Positions 1-8,301 of a DNA stretch of 64,000 nucleotides are shown here, piece after piece. This DNA is from Comamonadaceae bacterium (GTDB lineage Bacteria; Pseudomonadota; Gammaproteobacteria; Burkholderiales; Burkholderiaceae_C), in NCBI GenBank assembly GCA_027485235.1, contig JAIXRJ010000030.1, forward strand, positions 62,001-126,000, written 5' to 3'. Numbering within the stretch: the stretch's first letter is position 1; each line of letters opens with the position of its first letter. The notes beneath the pieces were generated by a model, which was not told where the DNA came from, did not search any database, and saw only the letters and a list, made by a program, of their open reading frames with translations. The position numbers and the translations under genes were made by a program.

Positions 1-362
1 GCGCGCTTGTTGCCGCGCTCCCAGGTCCAGTCCAGCCCCAGAGATTTGTCCAGGCGCTTTTGTGCCCAGAACGAGCCCCCGCCCACACCGTTTTGCAGGT
101 CAATGGACGAGACGCCTGCCGACAACGTGGGCGCGGGTGCGCGGTCGGCGGCCTGCACGTCGGCCCGGGCGGCTTCGGCCGCACGCTGTGCCGCCATCGC
201 GTCAGGGTTCTGCCGGGCCGCTTGCAGCACCTGCTCCAAGCGCAAGGCCGTCCCTGCAGCAGCAGGGACCACGAGGGTGTCCGCGGCGAGGGCCGCCGGA
301 CCCATCCATGGGGTGGCTGTGCCCATCAGGGCCAGCACGAAAAACAAGTGTCGTATGCTCAT
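1..362 (-). CDS. TolC-family outer membrane efflux protein, 5' part only
   Basis: The first 120 codons read from an ATG at 362 and run off the window start. The product begins with a signal peptide (MSIRHLFFVLALMGTA, ending near ALAA), followed by a helical stretch with LEQVLQAARQNPDAMAAQRA and RADVQAADRAPAPTLSAGVS. That is the usual opening of outer-membrane factor (OEP/TolC/CzcC) repeats, which form the exit duct of tripartite efflux pumps. It diverges from the two-component genes at 451, which may control it. The substrate is unknown because the rest of the gene and any pump partners lie outside the window. Confidence 0.75.
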   Translation of the reverse strand, partial: MSIRHLFFVLALMGTATPWMGPAALAADTLVVPAAAGTALRLEQVLQAARQNPDAMAAQRAAEAARADVQAADRAPAPTLSAGVSSIDLQNGVGGGSFWAQKRLDKSLGLDWTWERGNKR

Positions 363-450
363 GCCTTGTTTATCTGCGATGCCGCCTGACCAACACCTGA
401 CTCGGGTGTCTCGGGGGTGATGCGCAGGGTCTGACAAGGGCTGGAGGGGC

Positions 451-1143
451 ATGCGCATTCTTTTGGTGGAAGACGATCCGGTGCTGCAAACCGTCATGCA
501 GCGCAGTTTGGCCGCTGCGGGTCATCGGGTGGACCCTGCGTCGGACTTGGCCACAGCCGTCCACCTGTGGCGGGTGCAGGCGTTTGACGCCGTGCTGCTG
601 GACCTGAACCTGCCCGCCTCTGACCGCCAGCGCTCGGACATGGGCAGTGGCCTGGCCTTGCTGCGCGAGATGCGTGCCAAGGGTGACAAAACCCCGGTGT
701 TGGTGCTCACGGCCCGCAACCGCACCGAAGAGCGCATTGCCGGGCTGGACGCCGGTGCCGACGATTACCTTGGCAAACCCTTTGAGCTGGCGGAAGTCGA
801 GGCCCGTTTGCGTGCTTTGGTGCGCCGCAGCCAGGGCACGGACGACCAGACCCAGGTGGGCCAGCTGGTGCTCGACCGCAAAGGCCGCCGGGTGTTGGTG
901 TCCGCTGAAGAGTTGGTGCTGCCCGCCCGTGAGCTTGAAGTGCTGTGGGAGCTCATGACCCCCCCGGGGCGGACGGTGAGCAAGAAAGACCTGTCCCACA
1001 AACTCTCGGATTTTGATGGCGCGCTGGCCGACAACGCGCTGGAAACCTTCATTTCACGGCTGCGTAAAAAGCTGGCGCACTCTGGGGCGTCGATCCGCAC
1101 TTTGCGCGGCATTGGCTACCGCATGGAAGAAGAGCGGCCATGA
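451..1143 (+). CDS. OmpR-family response regulator
   Basis: A 230-residue regulator. It has an N-terminal receiver domain (acidic pair EDD at 7-9, phospho-acceptor Asp at about 51 in LLDLNLP, KPFE lysine near 108) and a C-terminal winged-helix DNA-binding domain (about 130-226, ending in RTLRGIGYRM). Just after the phosphorylation site there is an insertion (ASDRQRSDMGSG) where most relatives have a short PGMDG loop. The last codons overlap the start of the kinase gene by ATGA, so the pair is translationally coupled. It belongs to the TctD/QseB-like group. The likely target is the divergent efflux gene or the locus upstream of the window (inference). Confidence 0.9.
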   Translation: MRILLVEDDPVLQTVMQRSLAAAGHRVDPASDLATAVHLWRVQAFDAVLLDLNLPASDRQRSDMGSGLALLREMRAKGDKTPVLVLTARNRTEERIAGLDAGADDYLGKPFELAEVEARLRALVRRSQGTDDQTQVGQLVLDRKGRRVLVSAEELVLPARELEVLWELMTPPGRTVSKKDLSHKLSDFDGALADNALETFISRLRKKLAHSGASIRTLRGIGYRMEEERP

Positions 1144-2561
1144 ACGCCGCCCCACCGGCGCCGTGGTCTTTGCGCTCGCGCTTGCTGCTGCACGTGATCG
1201 TGCCGTTGGCCGTGACCTGGTTGCTGGGCACGCTGCTTGCTTTTGGGGTGGCGCGTTACTTCACCCAGCACGCGTTTGACCGTGCCTTGCTCGACGACGC
1301 GTATGCGGTGGCCCGCCATGTGCATGCGGTCGACGGGGGCGGCTTGACGCTGGGCCTGACGCCGGCAGAATTCGGCACCTTGCTGTTTGACCAGAACGAG
1401 TCGATTTATTTTGCGGTGTATGCGCAAGACGGCCGCTTGTTGGCCGGTCACCCGAGCCTCAAGCTTCCCCAGGATGGTGCGCTGGCTTCGCCCCGGTTTT
1501 CGGAAGTCATGTTCCAAAACCGCGCGCTGCGCGCTGCCGTGTTGGCGCGCCAGCTGCCCCTGCCCTTCACGGTGGTGGTGGCGCAGACCACCAACATCCA
1601 GGACCTTTTGTTCCAGCGTTTGTTTTTCATTTCGCTGGCACCGCAAGCCTTCTTGCTGATCTGCTTGGCCTTGTGGTTGCGCCGCGTGATTCAGGAAGAA
1701 GTGCAGCCCCTGATGGACCTGGAGCAGGCCGTGGCCCAGCGTGACGCGCGCGACTTCACCCCGGTGCAGGTCTCCCGTCGCACGCGCGATGTGCAGCGCT
1801 TGGGCGAATCCATCAACGCCCTGCTCTTGCGCATTGGCCACAGCGTGCGTGCGCAAAAAGAATTTGCAGGCAATGTGGCGCACGAGTTGCGCACACCGCT
1901 GGCCGGGGTGCGTGCGCTGGCCGAGTACGCCTTGTCGCAGTCCGACCCCAGGATTTGGCAAGAGCAGTTGCGCAGCATCGCCCAAAGCCAAGAGCGCGCC
2001 AGCCACTTGATTGACCAGCTGCTGGCCTTGGCCTTGGCTGAAGAAGCCGAGCAGGCCTTGCTGCCGCAGCGCTTGGCATTGGACGAGGTGGTGCGCGACA
2101 CCTTGATGCGCCAACTGCACCGTGCCGACGCGTTGGGTGTGGACTTGGGTGCAAGAGGACTGGACGCGCCGGTGTTCGTGTTGGCGCAACGCCCTTTGCT
2201 GGAAGGGGTGCTCGACAACCTCATCGACAACGCGCTGCGTTATGGCTTGCCCGATGACCCGCGGGAGCGCAACGTGACGGTCGAAATTGCGCGTGACCCG
2301 CAGACCGCGCAGGTGGTGTTGTCGGTGCTCGACAAGGGCCCGGGCATCACCGAGGCCCAGCGCAGCCGCATTCTGAGCCGTTGGGGGCAAGGCAGTGCGG
2401 GCGAAGCCCTCAAACAGGGCGCGGGCCTGGGCCTGGCCATTGTGTCGGAGTACGCCCGTATTTTGGGCGCGACGCTGACCTTGGGCACGGGCGACGACGG
2501 TCGCGGCCTCAAGGTCAGTCTGGCCTTCGCCGAGCAATCGAGCGTCGGGCCGTCTCTCTGA
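1140..2561 (+). CDS. TctE-like sensor histidine kinase
   Basis: A 473-residue inner-membrane kinase partnered with the regulator it overlaps. TM1 is at about 12-35, then a short periplasmic domain of the 2CSK_N type typical of TctE (to about 155), and TM2 at about 160-180. A HAMP-like linker follows, then HisKA with the phospho-acceptor His in AHELRTPLAG. The ATPase domain shows the N box (LDNLIDNALRYG), G1 box (DKGPGI) and G2 box (GAGLGLAIV). All kinase motifs are intact. TctE relatives sense tricarboxylates, but many 2CSK_N kinases sense other ligands, so the signal cannot be named. Confidence 0.9.
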   Translation: MNAAPPAPWSLRSRLLLHVIVPLAVTWLLGTLLAFGVARYFTQHAFDRALLDDAYAVARHVHAVDGGGLTLGLTPAEFGTLLFDQNESIYFAVYAQDGRLLAGHPSLKLPQDGALASPRFSEVMFQNRALRAAVLARQLPLPFTVVVAQTTNIQDLLFQRLFFISLAPQAFLLICLALWLRRVIQEEVQPLMDLEQAVAQRDARDFTPVQVSRRTRDVQRLGESINALLLRIGHSVRAQKEFAGNVAHELRTPLAGVRALAEYALSQSDPRIWQEQLRSIAQSQERASHLIDQLLALALAEEAEQALLPQRLALDEVVRDTLMRQLHRADALGVDLGARGLDAPVFVLAQRPLLEGVLDNLIDNALRYGLPDDPRERNVTVEIARDPQTAQVVLSVLDKGPGITEAQRSRILSRWGQGSAGEALKQGAGLGLAIVSEYARILGATLTLGTGDDGRGLKVSLAFAEQSSVGPSL

Positions 2562-2597
2562 GTGGCAAGACGCCCTGAGCGGCGCGCCCGTCGGATG

Positions 2598-3383
2598 TCA
2601 CTGCGCGTAAGCCGGGCTCTCGCGCTGCAGCTTGCGCAGCAGCGAAGGCCAGACAAACGCGCCGCCCAGGCCACCCGTTTGCACGCGCAGGGCGGTGGCC
2701 ACGCCGCTCAGGATTTGCGGGTCCACCGCTGTGAGGTCTTGCGGGCCGGACTGACCCGCCAGCGCATCGACCTGGATGCGGCAGGTGTTCTCAAAGGTGT
2801 ACATCGACAAGAACGCATCGGCAATCGTTTTGCCCACGGTGAGCAGGCCGTGGTTGCGCAGCATCAGGAAATTGGCCTCGCCCAGATCGGCCTGCAGGCG
2901 CCGCTTTTCGTCGTCACGGATCGCCACGCCTTCGTAGCCGTGGTAGGCCAAGGAGGCCAGCACAAAGGTGCTTTGCTGGCTGATGGGCAGCACGCCATGC
3001 GCTTGGGCGCTCACGGCCACACCCGCCCGGGTGTGCGTGTGCAGCACGCAGCCGGCATCGTGCCGTGCCTCGTGCACCGCGCTGTGGATCACAAAGCCCG
3101 CCGGGTTGACCGGGAAGGGGCTGTCGTGCAACTTGTTGCACTGCATGTCCACCTTGACCAGGCTGGAGGCCGTGATCTCGTCAAACATCAGGCCATAGGG
3201 ATTGATCAAAAACTGGTGCGCATCACCGGCCACAGACGCTGGCAGCTTGGCGCTGATGTGGGTGAAGACCAGATCGCTCCAGCCGTACAGCGCCACCAGC
3301 CGGTAGCAGGCGGCCAGGTCCAGGCGCAGCTGCCATTCGTCGGGGTGAACGCGGTCTTTCAAAGAGGGCATTTCAAACGCCAT
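2598..3383 (-). CDS. class II aldolase/adducin family protein
   Basis: A 261-residue protein of the class II aldolase/adducin fold. Family landmarks are ACYRLVALYGWSDLVFTHIS near the N terminus, the metal-site histidines in VLHTHTRAG, and LRNHGLLTVG, which carries the third conserved histidine region. Members are Zn-dependent sugar-phosphate aldolases or epimerases, but this Burkholderiales subgroup has no known substrate to my knowledge. It stands alone, with no kinase or isomerase beside it. A clear paralogue with the same motifs lies at 59432-60229. The ATG at 3383 is followed by MAFEMPSLKDRV, a plausible cytosolic start. Confidence 0.85.
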   Translation of the reverse strand: MAFEMPSLKDRVHPDEWQLRLDLAACYRLVALYGWSDLVFTHISAKLPASVAGDAHQFLINPYGLMFDEITASSLVKVDMQCNKLHDSPFPVNPAGFVIHSAVHEARHDAGCVLHTHTRAGVAVSAQAHGVLPISQQSTFVLASLAYHGYEGVAIRDDEKRRLQADLGEANFLMLRNHGLLTVGKTIADAFLSMYTFENTCRIQVDALAGQSGPQDLTAVDPQILSGVATALRVQTGGLGGAFVWPSLLRKLQRESPAYAQ

Positions 3384-3474
3384 GGCAAAGCTCCTGCAGG
3401 GTTGAAAAAAGCACGGGGTTCAGCTTAAACACAAGCGTCAGCAGCTTCAGACCTGTTGGTGACTCGGTGCACCC

Positions 3475-3750
3475 TCAGCCCGGGCGGGTTTGTGCTTCCA
3501 GTCGCGTCAGGTAAAGGTGTGCCCATTGCCCGCCATCGTCCACCGGGCCGCACATCTCCACAGACGCTTGCAACTGGCCACACACAGCAGGGCGGCTGGC
3601 TTGGCCAAAGATCTTGCAGCGCCGCTGCGCGTCGAGCTGCACACAAGGCACACCGGCCGGTTTGCCGCCTGGCATGCCGGGGATGGCCGAGGAGATGGAA
3701 GGCGCAATGCAGCAAGCCGCGCAGCCTGCGCGGCAAGACAGGTCCTTCAT
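3475..3750 (-). CDS. YkgJ-family cysteine cluster protein
   Basis: A 91-residue protein opening with the CxxCC pattern ([10 protein letters not shown]), with further cysteines in VPCVQL, RRCKIF, AVCGQL and EMCGPV. This arrangement is typical of the YkgJ / UPF0153 family, thought to bind zinc or an iron-sulfur cluster. It lies 10 bases downstream of mltA on the same strand and is probably co-transcribed. The function is unknown, and no catalytic assignment is possible from the sequence. Confidence 0.85.
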   Translation of the reverse strand: MKDLSCRAGCAACCIAPSISSAIPGMPGGKPAGVPCVQLDAQRRCKIFGQASRPAVCGQLQASVEMCGPVDDGGQWAHLYLTRLEAQTRPG

Positions 3751-3760
3751 GTCAAGGCCT

Positions 3761-4918
3761 TCATTTGGGCCACAGGACCCACAGCTGCAAAGGCTGCTTC
3801 ATCCGCCCGGCCAGCTCGCCAGCGGCGGAGCCTGAGCCGGCGTAATAGTCGGCCCGCACCGCGCCCACGATGGCGGTGCCGGTGTCTTGCGCCAAGACCA
3901 GTTTGTCCAGCGATGTCACCGGCCCTTGCGAGCGCAACCACACGGGCGTGCCGAAGGGGATGCTGGCCCGGTCCACCGCGATGGAGCGACCGGCGGTCAG
4001 CGGCACGCCTTGTGCACCTTTGGGGCCGGGCGGTGTGACGCCTGTGGGCAGCACTTCTTCTTTGAAAAACACCACACGCGGGTTTTGCCACAGCAGCTCG
4101 TTCACGCGCGTCGGGTTGCGCACGATCCAGTCCTTGATGCCCGGCCAGGAAGCGTCGCGGATCAAGCCTTGGTCGAGCAGCCAGCGCCCAATGCTTTTGT
4201 AGGGCTGCTCGTTGGTGCCGGCAAAAGCCATCCGCACCAGGCGTTGGCGGCCATCGGCCTCGGTCACGTTCATCAGGCCCGAGCCCTGGATGTGCAGCAC
4301 CAAAGCATCCACCGGATCGGCCAGGTACATCAAGGCTTTGCCACGCAGTGCGGCACGGGCGGCAGGCAAGGTGTCTATTTCTTGGCGTGTGTACCAGGGT
4401 TTGCGTGTGGCCAAGTCAGCAGGGGGTGCATACAGGGGCACGTTGAAGCCCGCACGGGGCAAGCGCGAGGTGTTGAGCACCGGTTCGTAATAAGAGGTCA
4501 GCAGCCCTTCCCCAAGCTGGTCCGGTGACTCCACGCGGTAGGGCTGCAACTTTTGGCGCATCCATTGGCGCTGCTCAGGGGCCGAGGCAAAGGCCAGTTG
4601 CTGCACCTCGGCGCACAGCGTTTTCCAGGCGGCTGCAGGGCGCAGGCAGCTTTGTTGCCAAGCGGGCCAGGCTTCCTGGACCGGGTCGCTGTCGAGTCCG
4701 GGGAGGTCGGACCACGGCACGGGCACCCAGCGGCTTTGCGCTTGCAGGATGCTGGTAGCCGAGCTTGTGTTGTCGATGGAAGCCGATGGGGGGGGCCATG
4801 CGCCGGAAGGGTCGGGACGGCGGGTCGGTGCCGAGCAAGCGGTCAGACTGCCTACAATCGCGGCCAAAGCCCATGCGGCCCAAGCCGGTGGAAACGTCAA
4901 CAAGGGGAGTTTGCTCAT
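3761..4918 (-). CDS. mltA: membrane-bound lytic murein transglycosylase A (MltA)
   Basis: A 385-residue outer-membrane lipoprotein that cleaves the MurNAc-GlcNAc bond of peptidoglycan to give 1,6-anhydro products. From the ATG at 4918 it has a lipoprotein signal peptide ending in a lipobox (GSLTAC). The MltA domain follows, with [21 protein letters not shown] and [12 protein letters not shown]. The C-terminal 3D domain has the Asp-rich pattern [20 protein letters not shown], including the catalytic Asp region. A reading frame continues upstream of 4918, but that part lies antisense to the small gene at 4917 and would bury the signal peptide. No strong ribosome site is visible before 4918, so the start rests on the signal peptide. 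Confidence 0.9.
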   Translation of the reverse strand: MSKLPLLTFPPAWAAWALAAIVGSLTACSAPTRRPDPSGAWPPPSASIDNTSSATSILQAQSRWVPVPWSDLPGLDSDPVQEAWPAWQQSCLRPAAAWKTLCAEVQQLAFASAPEQRQWMRQKLQPYRVESPDQLGEGLLTSYYEPVLNTSRLPRAGFNVPLYAPPADLATRKPWYTRQEIDTLPAARAALRGKALMYLADPVDALVLHIQGSGLMNVTEADGRQRLVRMAFAGTNEQPYKSIGRWLLDQGLIRDASWPGIKDWIVRNPTRVNELLWQNPRVVFFKEEVLPTGVTPPGPKGAQGVPLTAGRSIAVDRASIPFGTPVWLRSQGPVTSLDKLVLAQDTGTAIVGAVRADYYAGSGSAAGELAGRMKQPLQLWVLWPK

Positions 4919-5048
4919 GGGTTTGATTTTGCTGGAAGCGCTGTTGGCCTTGGGCGTTTTGGTCGCCATTGTGTGGTGGACCATGTTCTCGGGCCGCCGC
5001 AAAGGGGAGTTGCCACCTCCGAAAGACACGGGCGAGCAGACCAAGTAG
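4917..5048 (+). CDS. small single-pass membrane protein
   Basis: A 43-residue protein: one hydrophobic helix ([20 protein letters not shown], running into WTMF) followed by a charged tail (SGRRKGELPPPKDTGEQ). A good ribosome site, AAGGGGAG, sits about 7 bases before the ATG. Its start codon overlaps that of mltA head-on in one CATG tetranucleotide, so the two genes must share control sequence. I recall similar tiny membrane proteins next to mltA in Comamonadaceae (not verified). It may anchor or escort a cell-wall enzyme, but that is inference. Confidence 0.65.
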   Translation: MGLILLEALLALGVLVAIVWWTMFSGRRKGELPPPKDTGEQTK

Positions 5049-5071
5049 TGAGGGGCGGCCATGGTCAGGCT

Positions 5072-5581
5072 TCAATCGAGCAAGGTGTGGCCACCTTCAA
5101 AACGCTGCGCATAGTAGCGGTTGCTCAGCTTGTCGATGCGCACACCGGTGCGCGCATTGCTGGCGTGCACAAATCGGCCTTCGCCCACATACACCCCCAC
5201 ATGCGAGTGGCGCGCCCCCAAGGTGTTGAAAAACACCAGATCCCCGGCTTGCAAACGGGCGGCTTCGACAGGGCGCGACAGTTTGCCCAGATCAGCGGCC
5301 GAGCCATGCAGTGTCAAACCGGCCGCCTCTTTGTAAACGTGATACACCAGGCCCGAACAGTCAAAGCCCTTGGCCGGGCCACGCCCGCCCCAGGCATAAG
5401 GGGTGTCCAGCAAAGACATCGCGAACAAGGCCACATCGTTGCGGGTGCCGTGGTGTTTGGCCTCGGCCGAACTGGGCATTTGGCCTGAGGGGGGCTGGCG
5501 TGCCACGGTGCTGGGCTGCGTCGCACAGCCCAGCAACACGCTGGTCACCAGGAGCCCTGCGAGCGCCCGCCAAGGGTTCAT
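5072..5581 (-). CDS. NlpC/P60 family peptidoglycan endopeptidase lipoprotein
   Basis: About 169 residues from the ATG at 5581. The N terminus is a lipoprotein signal peptide with lipobox LLGC. The NlpC/P60 domain shows TPYAWGGRGPAKGFDCSGLV (catalytic Cys), RHSHVGVYVG (catalytic His) and a third polar residue near FVHAS. Such enzymes cut D-Glu-mesoDAP bonds in peptide stems. The start overlaps the stop of the upstream response regulator by ATGA, making it the last gene of a yhdP-kinase-regulator-nlpC cluster. An in-frame codon six residues upstream is a less likely start because it overlaps the regulator further. Confidence 0.9.
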   Translation of the reverse strand: MNPWRALAGLLVTSVLLGCATQPSTVARQPPSGQMPSSAEAKHHGTRNDVALFAMSLLDTPYAWGGRGPAKGFDCSGLVYHVYKEAAGLTLHGSAADLGKLSRPVEAARLQAGDLVFFNTLGARHSHVGVYVGEGRFVHASNARTGVRIDKLSNRYYAQRFEGGHTLLD

Positions 5582-6222
5582 GACAGGGTGCGCAACCAAT
5601 TGGCCAATTCCACGGCCGACTTGACCTGCATCTTGTCAAACACACGGGCGCGGTGCACTTCGACGGTGCGCACACTGATGTCCAGTTGGTCGGCGATCAA
5701 CTTGTTGGGCAGGCCTTCAACGACCAGACGCATCACATCGCGTTCGCGCTCGGTGAGTTCGTCCAGTTGCGATTGCAATTGGTTTTGCTGTTGCCGAAAC
5801 GCGAGGTGCTTGTGCGACAGGGACAGCGCTTGTTCGATCCGGTCCACCAGCGCGTTGTCTGAAAATGGCTTTTCACAAAAGTCGAAGGCGCCCCGCTTGA
5901 CGCTGTCCACAGCGGTGGGCACATCGGCGTGGCCCGTCAAGAAAATCACAGGCCAAGCGTGTGCGGTGCCGTTGGCCAACAAGTGTTCAAACAAAGCCAG
6001 TCCGCTCATGCCCGGCATGCGCACATCCAGCAAAATGCATGCGGCTTGCTGGGGTGAGCGGGTGGTGTTTGGCGGCGCGGTGTTCAGCATCGCCAAAAAA
6101 GCTTCGGCGCTGTCAAACGACTCGCTCAGCAGGCGGCGCGTGCGCAGCAGCCAAGCCATGCCTTCGCGCACACTGACGTCATCGTCCACGATGTAAACCG
6201 TGCTGTCTTGGGAGGGGTACAT
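5578..6222 (-). CDS. FixJ/NarL-type response regulator
   Basis: A 214-residue regulator. The receiver domain has DDD at about 13-15, phospho-acceptor Asp near 66 in LLDVRMPGMSG, a switch Thr in FLTGHAD, and Lys in CEKPF. The LuxR-type helix-turn-helix (about 148-205) has LTERERDVMRLVVEGLPNK and ISVRTVEVHRARVFDKM. The LTGHADVPTAVDSVKRGAFDF pattern is typical of FixJ/TodT-like regulators. It follows the kinase by nine bases and overlaps the NlpC/P60 gene, so kinase, regulator and hydrolase are probably one transcript. Confidence 0.92.
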   Translation of the reverse strand: MYPSQDSTVYIVDDDVSVREGMAWLLRTRRLLSESFDSAEAFLAMLNTAPPNTTRSPQQAACILLDVRMPGMSGLALFEHLLANGTAHAWPVIFLTGHADVPTAVDSVKRGAFDFCEKPFSDNALVDRIEQALSLSHKHLAFRQQQNQLQSQLDELTERERDVMRLVVEGLPNKLIADQLDISVRTVEVHRARVFDKMQVKSAVELANWLRTLS

Positions 6223-6231
6223 GGGCGGATT

Positions 6232-8295
6232 TTAGGCCGTCCCCGCAGCCGGCAAAGTGAAACGGAATGCGGTGCCCTTGGGCGTTTGGTTTTCAAAAAC
6301 CAGTTGGCCGCCGTGCTGCTCGATGACCGTGCGGCACAAACTCAAACCCAGCCCCATGCCCTCGGCCTTGGTGGTGAAGAACGGGGTGAAGAGTTGCTGG
6401 GCCACCTCAGGCGCGATCCCGCTGCCCACATCGGTCACGGCAAATTCGACCCAACTGTGCTGGGCATTGGAGGCTGCCCGCTTGGCTTGCAAAACCAGGA
6501 CACGGTCCTGGAGTTCGGTGCGGTCCATGGCTTGCATGCCGTTGCGCGTGAGGTTGAGCAGGACTTGTTCAACCATGGTCCGGTCACACCAAACGACGGG
6601 CAACCGTGCGTCGATGCGCGTCACGACGCGCACACGCAATTTGCGTGCTTGCAGGTTGACCAAAGGCAAGATGGCGTCAAACAGGTCATGTGGTGCCACG
6701 GCCTCGCGCGCTTGATCACGCCGGCGCACAAAATCGTGCACGCTGTTGATGACCCGCCCGGCGCGACTCGCCTGTTCGGCAATTCGGCGCAAGGCCATGT
6801 GCACATCGTCCATGCTTTGCGGCAGGGATTCCGGGTCGTTCAGCAGGTTCAGCGAGCCGTTGGCGTAGCTGGCGATGGCCGCCAGCGGTTGGTTCAGCTC
6901 ATGGCTGAGCAGTGATGCCATCTCACCCACGGTGGCCAGACGGGCGCTCGCTTGCAGACGCTCCTGACTGGCCCGCGACAATTCCTCCACCCGGCGCAGC
7001 TCACTGATGTCGATCACGGCACCCATCCAGCCGGTTTGGACGCCATCCGTGCTGATCAGAGGGGCTTCAATGATCAGCACCGGAATGCGTGTGCCATCTT
7101 GACGCATGAAGACCGATTCAAAACCTTCTCGCGGCGGTACATTGCCCGCCAGTCGGATCGCTTGGCGTTGTTTGTACTCGTCCACCATTTCCGGTGGCCA
7201 GTAAGGCATGGGGGTGTTTTGGCCCACCAGGGCGCCGGCTTCGAGGCCCACCATTTGGCAAAACGCAGGGTTCACATAGGTGATGCGGCCCTCCAGATCG
7301 CGTGCGCGCAAGCCCGTCACCAGCGAGTCTTCCATCGCTTTGCGAAAGGCCAGCGCATCGGCCAGATCGCGTTCGGCTTTGAGACGTCGCCGGGAGTCCT
7401 TGGCCAACAACACCATCACGGTGATCAAGGCGATCGACATGCCGGTCACCAAGGCCGTGAGCACATTGGGGAACAAGTCGGGCTCGCCGCGGCGTCCGTC
7501 CAGGCGCAGCAGCAAGGTGTTGCCGGGCAAATCGATCAATTGTTGCGCGGTGAATACCCGCAAACCACGCCAGCGACTGCCCGTGATGGCCAGTCTTGTG
7601 CCGTCGGCTTCGGTGAAAGCAACTTCGTTGCGACGGCCAAAGGTCTGGCCCAGCCGCTCCACCAAGAGGGCTTGCAGCCCATACGTCAGCACCACATAAG
7701 CGGTCGCTTCGCCGACTTGCGTGATGGGCAGGCACAACTCCATCACCTCCATGCCCAAACCCTCGGCTTGAGGCAAGTAGTACGAGTTGGAATAGGCCGG
7801 GCCGTTGAAGCGCCGGGCGCGCTGGCATGATTGCACGGCTTCGTTGATCACGCTGGGGCGTGGCGTCCATTCGAAAACGGGCGATCGCAAGGGGGAATCG
7901 GCAAAGTGGCGCACATTCATTTGGTGGTCACGCCACTCCAGGCGCAACCAGTCGGGGTTGTCCCGCAGCAAGCGCATGGCTTCGGGCTGCCACGTTTTGA
8001 TGCGCGTGTGTTCCGCTTGAAAGGCCTGCAGACTTTGCACATCGCGCGCCAAACCGGCGCGAACATCGCTCACGGCGTCGGCCGTGTCACGTTCGAGTTC
8101 GCTTTGCAATTGGCTGATTTCATAGCGCCCGGCGAGCCAGACCAGCGTCACCAAAACAGCCAGCACCAGCCCGATCAGGGCAGCCCACAGTGAGCGCCGA
8201 CCGGAGCCCCAAGGCAAAGCATCGTCCAAGGCTTTGAGCCAATGCGCCAGCCAAGGGGGTGCCCAAGGCCAGTTCCGAGAAGCCGTGTGCGCCAT
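6232..8295 (-). CDS. membrane PAS-domain sensor histidine kinase (DctB/FixL-like)
   Basis: A 687-residue kinase with TM1 at about 36-56 (LWAALIGLVLAVLVTLVWLA), a large periplasmic sensor of roughly 220 residues, and TM2 at about 280-300. A cytoplasmic PAS domain follows (GRITYVNPAFCQMVG to GWMGAVIDISELRRVEE). The HisKA domain has SHELNQPLAAIASY, and the ATPase domain has LLNLTRNGMQAM, DVGSGI and GMGLGLSLC. The ELNQPLAA histidine box is characteristic of FixL/DctB-type kinases that work with FixJ-type regulators, matching the next gene. The signal is unknown; no haem-PAS residues were assigned. It starts 6 bases after yhdP. Confidence 0.9.
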   Translation of the reverse strand: MAHTASRNWPWAPPWLAHWLKALDDALPWGSGRRSLWAALIGLVLAVLVTLVWLAGRYEISQLQSELERDTADAVSDVRAGLARDVQSLQAFQAEHTRIKTWQPEAMRLLRDNPDWLRLEWRDHQMNVRHFADSPLRSPVFEWTPRPSVINEAVQSCQRARRFNGPAYSNSYYLPQAEGLGMEVMELCLPITQVGEATAYVVLTYGLQALLVERLGQTFGRRNEVAFTEADGTRLAITGSRWRGLRVFTAQQLIDLPGNTLLLRLDGRRGEPDLFPNVLTALVTGMSIALITVMVLLAKDSRRRLKAERDLADALAFRKAMEDSLVTGLRARDLEGRITYVNPAFCQMVGLEAGALVGQNTPMPYWPPEMVDEYKQRQAIRLAGNVPPREGFESVFMRQDGTRIPVLIIEAPLISTDGVQTGWMGAVIDISELRRVEELSRASQERLQASARLATVGEMASLLSHELNQPLAAIASYANGSLNLLNDPESLPQSMDDVHMALRRIAEQASRAGRVINSVHDFVRRRDQAREAVAPHDLFDAILPLVNLQARKLRVRVVTRIDARLPVVWCDRTMVEQVLLNLTRNGMQAMDRTELQDRVLVLQAKRAASNAQHSWVEFAVTDVGSGIAPEVAQQLFTPFFTTKAEGMGLGLSLCRTVIEQHGGQLVFENQTPKGTAFRFTLPAAGTA

Positions 8296-8301
8296 GTCGG
8301 T

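Noticed and set aside
1116-2537. Minus-strand open frame of 473 codons opposite the histidine kinase
   Set aside because: Shadow of the kinase gene, with no recognisable domain.
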